64,000 bases of DNA, taken from contig CAYGHE010000004.1 in the NCBI GenBank assembly GCA_964349805.1, positions 3,198 to 67,197 of the forward strand, read 5' to 3'. Below the pieces are notes generated by a model. The model saw only the letters and a program-made list of their open reading frames with translations. It did not search any database and had not been told where the DNA came from. Origin of the DNA: CAYGHE01 sp964349805 (GTDB lineage: Bacteria; Patescibacteriota; Saccharimonadia; Saccharimonadales; Saccharimonadaceae). Below, piece after piece: positions 57,421 through 64,000 of the stretch (its first letter is position 1; the number at the start of each line of letters is the position of its first letter). Position numbers and translations under genes: made by a program.

Positions 57421-59742
57421 ATGTCGAAGAACTTAGTTATCGTAGAATCCCCGGCCAAAGCAACTACCATCAAGAAGTATCTTGGCGGAGATTTTACCGT
57501 TATGTCCAGTGTTGGTCATGTGCGTTCTATCGCCAAAAAAACTAAAACTGGCGAACCGCCAATAGACACCAAAAATGGTTTCAAAACTACTTATGAAATT
57601 GACTCTGACAAAAAAACGATTATCGCGGGATTAAGAAAAGCGGCCAAAGAAGCCGATAGCGTTTGGATGGCGACTGATGAAGACCGCGAAGGGGAGGCGA
57701 TAGCTTGGCACTTATGTGAAGTGTTAAAACTTGACCCTAAAGATACAAAACGTATCATATTTCATGAAATTACCAAAGGCGCTATCGAGAACGCCATAAA
57801 AAATCCACGTACTGTAGATATGCAACTAGTGCAAGCTCAACAAGCCCGCCAAATACTCGATAGGTTAGTTGGTTTTGAACTATCGCCAGTAGTATGGCAA
57901 AAGGTTCCTGGTGGTAAGTCGGCTGGTCGCGTGCAGTCTCCAGCCCTGCGCCTATTAGTAGAGCGCGAACGTGAAATAGAAGCTTTCGAGTCAAGTACTC
58001 AGTTCAAAGTAGTGGCTGAATTTAACCACGACGGACAATCTTTCAAGGCCGATTTATCCAAAAAATTCGATAGCGAAGATCAAGCCAAGTCTTTACTAGA
58101 AAGCTTGATTGACGCAAAGTTTACTGTCGCTAACGTCACAACCAACCCCGCAACCCGCAATCCGTCAGCACCGTTTACGACAAGCACTTTGCAGCAAGAG
58201 GCTAACAGCCGTTTCGGATTTAGCGCAAAAGCCACAATGACTAGCGCTCAACGATTGTATCAGGACGGTAAGATAACTTATATGCGTACCGATTCAATGA
58301 CCATAAGTAATGAGGCGATGGGGGCGGCCGCTAATTATATAACTTCAACCCTAGGTGATAAATATCTTAAAACACGTAAGTTCCAGACGAAATCTTCTGG
58401 CGCTCAAGAGGCTCACGAAGCTATTCGACCAACCGATATTCGACTTGAAAAGGCCGGCAAGGATGAGTACGACCAAAAGATTTACGACCTTATCCGCAAG
58501 AGAGTACTCGCTAGCCAGATGGCTCCAGCCGAGATAGAAAAGACAACTATTACTATTAATGTCTCAAGCCAGGATAATCTCGTATTCGAGGCCAAGGGCG
58601 AAGTAATAATATTCGATGGATTCTTGAAAGTCTACGGAACTAAAAAAGAGGATTCTGTACTTCCGGCATTACAGAGCGACGATAGTGTCGATCTAGCATC
58701 AGCCGAAGCCAGGCAAGTTTTTTCTCGTCCTCCAGCTCGCTATACAGAAGGTGGTTTGGTTAAAAAACTTGAAGAGCTCGGCATCGGACGCCCCTCAACA
58801 TACGCCACTATCATAGATACATTGCAAACTCGCGGTTATGCGAATAGGGGTGATAGCGAAGGAACTCCGCGCGATATTATAGTTTTAAGTTTGAAAAACA
58901 CCGAAGTAAGTCGCGAAACTGTTGAAGAAAAAACTGGTTCAAACAAAGGTAAATTAGTGCCTACGGCAGCCGGACGAATACTAAGCGACTTTCTGGTAAA
59001 ACATTTTGAACAAATTGTGGACTATGGTTTTACGGCCAAAGTAGAAACCGAATTCGACCAAATAGCGGTCGGCTCCTTGGCCCGCAATGTTATGTTAGAA
59101 AAATTTTACAAATCATTTAGTAAACTAATCGCCAAAACGGGCGATATTGACCGAAGTAGCGTCACCCAGACTCGAGAAATCGGTACCGATCCTAAAAGCC
59201 ATAAACCAGTTTTTGCAAGGTTCGGGCGTTACGGCCCAATGCTTCAGTTGGGTAGTGCCGATGACAAGGACAACCCGCCGCGTTTTGCCTCTATGCCTGA
59301 AAATCAGAGTATTGAAACTATTACCCTAGAAAGCGCTTTGCATGCCTTTGATTTACCCCGAGTAGTAGGGGAAACGCCTGATGGGAAAGAAATAAAAGCT
59401 AACGTAGGGCGTTTCGGCCCCTACATCCAGGTTGATAAATTATTCGTCAGTATTACACCCCTAGATCCTTACTCTATTACAAAAGATCAGGCCATAGAAC
59501 TATACGAAGCTAAACTAAAAAGCGAAGCTGAAAAAAATATCGCCGACTTTGGGGATGGTATAAAAGTTTTGAAAGGCCGTTTCGGACCGTATGTTACTAA
59601 CGGCAAGAAAAACGCCAAAATCGGCAAAGACACTGACCCTGCAAGTATCACTCATGACCAAGCTAAACAGATGATAAAAGAAGTTCCTGACAAAAAACGC
59701 AAAACCCACCATAAAAGAAGTAGCCGAAAGCATAAAGCCTAA
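57421..59742 (+). CDS. topA: DNA topoisomerase I
   Basis: 773 residues from ATG 57421, chosen because GAGGGA precedes it by 7-8 nt. The Toprim domain has LVIVESPAKATTIKKYLG and DEDREGEAIAWH. The catalytic Tyr is in ITYMRTDSM. TEGGLVKKLEELGIGRPSTYATII is the domain IV block. The C-terminal part carries repeated Gly-Pro-rich segments (GRYGPMLQLG, GRFGPYIQV, GRFGPYVTNG), not the Cys4 zinc ribbons of E. coli. The end is Lys/Arg-rich. It relaxes negative supercoils. Confidence 0.97.
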   Translation: MSKNLVIVESPAKATTIKKYLGGDFTVMSSVGHVRSIAKKTKTGEPPIDTKNGFKTTYEIDSDKKTIIAGLRKAAKEADSVWMATDEDREGEAIAWHLCEVLKLDPKDTKRIIFHEITKGAIENAIKNPRTVDMQLVQAQQARQILDRLVGFELSPVVWQKVPGGKSAGRVQSPALRLLVEREREIEAFESSTQFKVVAEFNHDGQSFKADLSKKFDSEDQAKSLLESLIDAKFTVANVTTNPATRNPSAPFTTSTLQQEANSRFGFSAKATMTSAQRLYQDGKITYMRTDSMTISNEAMGAAANYITSTLGDKYLKTRKFQTKSSGAQEAHEAIRPTDIRLEKAGKDEYDQKIYDLIRKRVLASQMAPAEIEKTTITINVSSQDNLVFEAKGEVIIFDGFLKVYGTKKEDSVLPALQSDDSVDLASAEARQVFSRPPARYTEGGLVKKLEELGIGRPSTYATIIDTLQTRGYANRGDSEGTPRDIIVLSLKNTEVSRETVEEKTGSNKGKLVPTAAGRILSDFLVKHFEQIVDYGFTAKVETEFDQIAVGSLARNVMLEKFYKSFSKLIAKTGDIDRSSVTQTREIGTDPKSHKPVFARFGRYGPMLQLGSADDKDNPPRFASMPENQSIETITLESALHAFDLPRVVGETPDGKEIKANVGRFGPYIQVDKLFVSITPLDPYSITKDQAIELYEAKLKSEAEKNIADFGDGIKVLKGRFGPYVTNGKKNAKIGKDTDPASITHDQAKQMIKEVPDKKRKTHHKRSSRKHKA

Positions 59743-59812
59743 TAACACTATTTACAGCACATGTCTATTTCATGTTATAATGAGTAGAACTTAGATGACG
59801 GGAGGATTATAG

Positions 59813-59841
59813 TTGACACTATGAGGGTAGCCTGTTATAAT
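59813..59841 (+). promoter_or_regulatory. Near-consensus sigma-70 promoter
   Basis: TTGACA (59813-59818) and TATAAT (59836-59841), 17 nt apart, with TG one base upstream of the -10. Leader of about 55 nt. A second TATAAT (59776-59781) lies upstream. Confidence 0.8.
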
Positions 59842-59900
59842 ATAAGAATAAGTTAATATTAAAACTGACTTTGCAGGGCGGGCAGAGAGATAAACCAGGC

Positions 59901-60956
59901 ATGAAAGATACATCCACAGAGAAACCAACTACCGACCTAGAAGCCGGTGTTAAAGACATCTTAAAATTCATTGAACAAGAGCGTGAGCGTGAAATTCTGA
60001 CGCGACGCTTTGGTTTAAAGAATGGCCGAGAAACCCTAGAGCAAATTGGCGAACTGCTAGGCATTACAAGAGAGCGCGTACGCCAGCTTGAGAAAGCTAT
60101 TTTGATACGTCTTAAATTAGCTGCTGAAGAGGGCAAAATAGAAACAATCAACAGCCTGGAGAAAGTTTTGGTTCGTAATTTAACCGAACTAGGACGCGTA
60201 GCCCGAGTGCAAAACTTGACAGACCGTTTATTGAATCGTCAGAGCAATCGCCAAGAAAGCGCCCACGTAGCCTTTATTGCCGAGTTAGCTCCTGGCTTAA
60301 CTGTTATATACGAAAACGACGATCACTATCACAGCATCGGTATCCGAGAACACGGTGATGATAAAAAAGTTCGCACCGAAGTTGAAAAGGTCGTAAAGGC
60401 CATCAAAGAACACGGCGAACCCTTAACGATTGAGGATTTGCACGACAAACTCGATTACGAACACCCAGATCACGTGCGAGCTTTCGCCAGCGTCAGCAAG
60501 AATCTAACTCAACTAAAGGGTTATTGGGGTCTAGTAAAATGGCCTACGGTTAACCCAAAAAATATTCGAGACAAAATTTATGTAGTCTTAGCAGAAAAGG
60601 GCAAACCTATGCACTTTTCAGAGATAGCTCAGGCTATTAAGGCTAGTGATTTCAAGCGTAAAAATGTCACCACCCAAGCTATCCATAATGAGCTCATTAA
60701 AGATTCTAGGTTCGTTTTAATCGGCCGTGGTATTTATGCTCTCGACAGTTGGGGATACAGCAAGGGTACCGTATCTGATATCATCGCTGACATCCTAAAA
60801 CAATCTCCAGAACCATTGCACAGAGACGAAATAGTGAAGCGAGTATTAAAAAGCCGTCAAGTCAAAGAGACAACTATTCTTTTGAACCTGCAAAGCAAAC
60901 CACAGTTCAAGCGCGTAGCTAAAGCTACTTATACCTTGCGACCGGACGCTTCTTAA
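59901..60956 (+). CDS. Sigma-70 region-4-like helix-turn-helix fused to HARE-HTH winged helices
   Basis: 351 residues from ATG 59901. Residues about 28-75 contain ILTRRFGL and TLEQIGELLGITRERVRQLEKA, the region 4 helix-turn-helix that reads the -35 element in sigma factors. Regions 2 and 3 are absent. The rest has at least two HARE-HTH-type winged helices (RDKIYVVLAEKGKPMHFSEI, then VLIGRGIYALDSWGY; VSDIIADILKQSPEPLHRDEI), the fold also found in the RNA polymerase delta subunit. It may be an RNA polymerase-associated regulator. It has the strongest promoter in the window. Confidence 0.8.
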   Translation: MKDTSTEKPTTDLEAGVKDILKFIEQEREREILTRRFGLKNGRETLEQIGELLGITRERVRQLEKAILIRLKLAAEEGKIETINSLEKVLVRNLTELGRVARVQNLTDRLLNRQSNRQESAHVAFIAELAPGLTVIYENDDHYHSIGIREHGDDKKVRTEVEKVVKAIKEHGEPLTIEDLHDKLDYEHPDHVRAFASVSKNLTQLKGYWGLVKWPTVNPKNIRDKIYVVLAEKGKPMHFSEIAQAIKASDFKRKNVTTQAIHNELIKDSRFVLIGRGIYALDSWGYSKGTVSDIIADILKQSPEPLHRDEIVKRVLKSRQVKETTILLNLQSKPQFKRVAKATYTLRPDAS

Positions 60957-61004
60957 ACTAAAGTTGCGGATTCACCCCTTCAGTGAGACAATGAGAGGGT
61001 AATC

Positions 61005-63743
61005 ATGGACATATTAGCGTCTATATTCGAACTCTTACTTCGGTGGTATATATGGATGCCCATTACAGCCATCTTGGCTTTTTTAGCATGGCGTAATTGG
61101 CGCCAAGTCGACAGTGTACAGTCTACCGAGAGCGATTTGCTAATTCTTGAGATACCTAAAACTAATGACAAAAAAGAATTAGCCGCCGAACAGCTTTTCG
61201 CCAGCCTACACGGTATTTTGCGTGACCGTGATGAATTGCGGTTAAGCGGGGCCGTGCAAGAACATCTTAGTTTTGAAATAGCTTTAATCAACGGGCAAAT
61301 CCGGTTTTATGTTTGGGTACCTCGTACTCTTAGAGGTTTCGTCGAAGGGCAAATTTACTCACAGTACCCAGCCGTACAAATCCGTAAAGCAGATGAGGAT
61401 TATGTCAGCCATGAACGCGACCATACTGTCGTATATACAGCTGAACTAGCTCTCACCGACAATGAAGCCTTGCCTATCAAAACATTCCAGAGTTTTGAAG
61501 TTGACCCCTTGGCGGGAATAACTGGCGCCCTGGCTAAACTCGAATCTACTGGCGAAGAAATTTGGATTCAGGTTTTGACCCGCCCGGTCGCAGATGACTG
61601 GCATATTTCGTCAGATAACTGGATTAAGAAAATCAAGAGCGGGCAAACTGGTCTGGGTCTTAATTTGGCATTCGCCGGAAGATTGCTTGAAGCTTTGTGG
61701 CAACCGCCAGAAGGTAATGGCTCGACAACACGTCCCGCGGCTGAATTATCCGAGCGCAACAGAACTCGTATATCCGAAGCTGAGAAAAAGGCCACTAAGC
61801 TTGGCTACAAAGTTAAAGTACGAATAGCTTACTTAGGAGATGACGTAACCAACGCCCGCCTGCGTATGCAAGCTATGGTCGGTACTTTTAAACAATATAA
61901 CAGCACTCATCTAAATGGTTTTAAAATTTCCAAAGCTAGTTTCAACAAAGAAGATTTAGGATTGTACCGCACACGATCATTTGGGGGCGGGGGATATATA
62001 TTAAACATAGAAGAGTTAGCTAGTGTTTTTCATCTACCGCACACCAATGTCGAAACGCCAAATGTAGTATGGGCAAGCAATAAAACAGCCGAGCCACCCT
62101 CTAAGCTACCCCTGATAACAGGGATGTCTGCGATTGATGAGAATATTAGCGCCTTCGGTTTAACTAATTTCCGGGGTATTAACCATCAGTTCGGAATGTT
62201 ACGTTCCGACCGTTCAAGACACGTATATATAATTGGGCAAACTGGGGCAGGGAAGTCAGGCTTACTGGAATTATTCGCGCTTAGCGATATCTTCCACGGA
62301 CATGGTTACGCGATAATAGATCCCCACGGTGACTTTGCCGTTGATAACATGCGCTTCATACCTGGTAGCAGGCTAGACGATGTCATATACTTTAACCCCG
62401 CCGATACGGCTTACCCGCTAGGCTTTAACCCCTTAGAAGTTACTAACCCAAACCAAAAAAGCAATATTAGCTCTGAAGTTGTAGGCGTGTTAAAACGCAT
62501 GTTTGGCGAGTCCTGGGGGCCGCGGCTTGAATACATTCTGCGCTATACGATATTAGCCCTACTGGACAGACCGTCAACCACCATGCTTGATATTACTCGA
62601 ATGCTGACAGACAAAAAATTCCGCCTCGAGACTCTTGAATATTGCCAGGATACTGTTGTTTTGAATTTCTGGAGGGTAGAGTTTGCCAGTTGGAATGAAA
62701 AGTTCGTATCAGAGGCTATCGCTCCTGTTCTAAATAAGGTAGGTGCTTTCACCGCTAACCCTATTATTCGAAATATTATCGGCCAGCCTAAATCCACCTT
62801 TAACATCCGCAACATCATGGATGAGGGTAAAATACTGGTCGTAAACTTGTCTAAAGGACTAATAGGCGAGGACAACGCGGCTATCTTGGGCGCCTTTCTG
62901 GTTACCAAAATACAACTAGCCGCCATGAGTCGTAGCGATATAACTCACATAGACGATCGCAAACCCTTCTATTTGTACGTAGACGAGTTCCAAAACTTCG
63001 CAACCGACTCTTTTGCCACTATTCTATCCGAGGCTCGCAAATACGGCCTCAACCTAACCGTAGCTAACCAGTATATAAGCCAGATGAGCGAGCAGGTGCG
63101 TGATGCTGTCTTTGGCAACGTGGGCACGATAATATCCTTTCGCGCTTCCGCTGATGACGCCCCAATCCTCTCTAAGCAGTTTGAACCTCAGTTCGAGTCC
63201 ACCGATTTATTACAAATGCACAACCGTCATTTTGTTATCAATATGGTAATTGGCGGAGAAAAAGCCCCGGCCTTTAGCGCTACTACCCTGACACTGCCGC
63301 AACCTCAGATTGATAACTCTGGACGTATTGTAGAAAACACCAGACGGCGTTTTAGCCGTAGTCGCCTAGAGGTAGAGAAAGAAATAGCTCTAGCTATACA
63401 ACCACCAGACCACCTCAAGCAAGCCCCAACTTCCAGGACTAGGGCTAAACAGTGGCCCGTCCCCATTGGCGCTCAGGTAGTGAAGCCTATGACTACAATG
63501 GGCGATGATACTACGGTGGAGAAGGGGCAGGGTACTACTCCTACCCCAGTGTTCAGTGATGAATCTGAGAAACCGAAGCGTAAGCGACGATCGCGTTCTC
63601 GTAAGAAGAAGGACGACGACTCTAATCCTGAATCAAAATCAACTTCATCCGCTGGCAAGACAGCGGCAGAAGTAGAGAAGAAAAAAGACGCCAGTTCAAC
63701 AGCTACCTCAAAAGCTAGTGGCCTATTAAAGGTCAAACATTAA
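61005..63743 (+). CDS. VirD4/TraG-like type IV secretion coupling ATPase
   Basis: 912 residues. One or two membrane helices at about 7-30 (LLLRWYIWMPITAILAFLAW). A long N-terminal domain (about 45-370) precedes the ATPase, with Walker A YIIGQTGAGKSGLLELFA (about 405) and Walker B FYLYVDEFQNFA (about 650). HGYAIIDPHGDFA is the usual segment after the first helix. The C-terminal 110 residues are rich in Pro, Ser and Lys (PKRKRRSRSRKKKDDD). It resembles the CPR-type DNA-binding secretion ATPases, thought to pump DNA or protein across the membrane. No other type IV genes are in the window. GAGAGGGT precedes the ATG. Confidence 0.85.
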   Translation: MDILASIFELLLRWYIWMPITAILAFLAWRNWRQVDSVQSTESDLLILEIPKTNDKKELAAEQLFASLHGILRDRDELRLSGAVQEHLSFEIALINGQIRFYVWVPRTLRGFVEGQIYSQYPAVQIRKADEDYVSHERDHTVVYTAELALTDNEALPIKTFQSFEVDPLAGITGALAKLESTGEEIWIQVLTRPVADDWHISSDNWIKKIKSGQTGLGLNLAFAGRLLEALWQPPEGNGSTTRPAAELSERNRTRISEAEKKATKLGYKVKVRIAYLGDDVTNARLRMQAMVGTFKQYNSTHLNGFKISKASFNKEDLGLYRTRSFGGGGYILNIEELASVFHLPHTNVETPNVVWASNKTAEPPSKLPLITGMSAIDENISAFGLTNFRGINHQFGMLRSDRSRHVYIIGQTGAGKSGLLELFALSDIFHGHGYAIIDPHGDFAVDNMRFIPGSRLDDVIYFNPADTAYPLGFNPLEVTNPNQKSNISSEVVGVLKRMFGESWGPRLEYILRYTILALLDRPSTTMLDITRMLTDKKFRLETLEYCQDTVVLNFWRVEFASWNEKFVSEAIAPVLNKVGAFTANPIIRNIIGQPKSTFNIRNIMDEGKILVVNLSKGLIGEDNAAILGAFLVTKIQLAAMSRSDITHIDDRKPFYLYVDEFQNFATDSFATILSEARKYGLNLTVANQYISQMSEQVRDAVFGNVGTIISFRASADDAPILSKQFEPQFESTDLLQMHNRHFVINMVIGGEKAPAFSATTLTLPQPQIDNSGRIVENTRRRFSRSRLEVEKEIALAIQPPDHLKQAPTSRTRAKQWPVPIGAQVVKPMTTMGDDTTVEKGQGTTPTPVFSDESEKPKRKRRSRSRKKKDDDSNPESKSTSSAGKTAAEVEKKKDASSTATSKASGLLKVKH

Positions 63744-64000
63744 ATCGAAATTATACTATAGAACAAAAATAGAACATAATAATAAACGTCTTTTTCAGAG
63801 CGTTTATAAATAGGCTTTTGGTATTTATCATTACACGCGTCACAAGCAGGGCACGTAGCAAATAATAGGCGGCAGGAAACATAAAAACAATAAAGCAAAA
63901 ATTAATTCGCGAAATGATTAAAACCAGGGACATAAAAGCCGGAGGGCAAGTCGTGTTTTGAATATAGATCTTACGTCGCACAATATATCTTTTGCGACAT
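63744..64000. other. Gene-free end of window
   Basis: No convincing gene. A weak 7-bp stem ATAAACG/CGTTTAT (63782-63807) lies after the VirD4-like gene, and GTCGCA/TGCGAC arms flank an AT-rich core at 63974-63998. A gene may begin beyond the window. Confidence 0.4.

Noticed and set aside
63751..63981. 76-codon minus-strand ORF at the window end
   Set aside because: No ribosome-binding site or recognisable domain; AT-rich sequence gives hydrophobic translations by chance.
1..64000. CRISPR arrays or insertion sequences
   Set aside because: I saw no regularly spaced direct repeats and no transposase gene anywhere in the window.

Overview
The window looks like one continuous piece of a small-genome bacterium of the Candidate Phyla Radiation, most probably a Saccharibacteria (TM7) relative. 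This placement is an inference from gene content: an F-type ATP synthase operon, 6-phosphogluconate dehydrogenase, a pilin-like protein with fibronectin domains, a sortase, a DUF3048 protein, a lone VirD4-like ATPase, DprA, and many short membrane-anchored proteins of unknown function. UGA serves as a normal stop, which argues against the Gracilibacteria and SR1 lineages that recode it. The DNA is moderately AT-rich throughout, except for one GC-rich island of about 1.3 kb near base 5100.

Layout. 1-4965: end of cysS, an AI-2E-type permease, an OmpR-type regulator and a SERCA-like P-type ATPase. 4982-6350: an actinobacterial-looking GC-rich gene for a secreted protein, with its own promoter and paired hairpins. 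6378-16580: small metabolism and regulation (CofE-like ligase, aldo/keto reductase, Crp/Fnr regulator, RRM protein, Ddl-like ligase, gnd, PfkB-like kinase, HD, GyrI-like and CYTH proteins, tRNA-Gln). 16581-25554: a structured intergenic element, rarA, the pilin-like protein, a helicase-nuclease and dus. 25551-32082: the atpZ-B-E-F-H-A-G-D-C operon on the minus strand. 32180-39648: glutaredoxin, two glycosyltransferases, smpB, xth and an overlapping kinase/HAD/NnrD-like cluster. 39671-48311: tRNA-Leu, sortase, PEGA protein, gltX, DUF3048 protein, a histidine kinase with a receiver-only partner, and tRNA-Glu. 48294-49603: a minimal island inserted at the 3' end of tRNA-Glu, bounded by a 16-bp direct repeat and carrying one HEPN-like gene. 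49717-56195: a membrane protein, a second two-component pair with proline-rich tails, rluB, der and pth. 56199-56491: a putative stand-alone structured RNA with its own promoter and terminator on the minus strand. 56512-63743: dprA, topA, a sigma-region-4/winged-helix fusion and a VirD4-like ATPase.

Two modes of translation start are visible. Genes inside operons usually have Shine-Dalgarno-like sequences. At least sixteen genes that begin a transcription unit instead have a TANNNT -10 box ending only 6-10 nt before the start codon and no ribosome-binding site, which predicts widespread leaderless transcription.

The four items most worth following are the tRNA-Glu/HEPN island, the minus-strand RNA candidate at 56199-56457, the GC-rich gene that may come from an actinobacterial host or its phage, and the leaderless promoter pattern.
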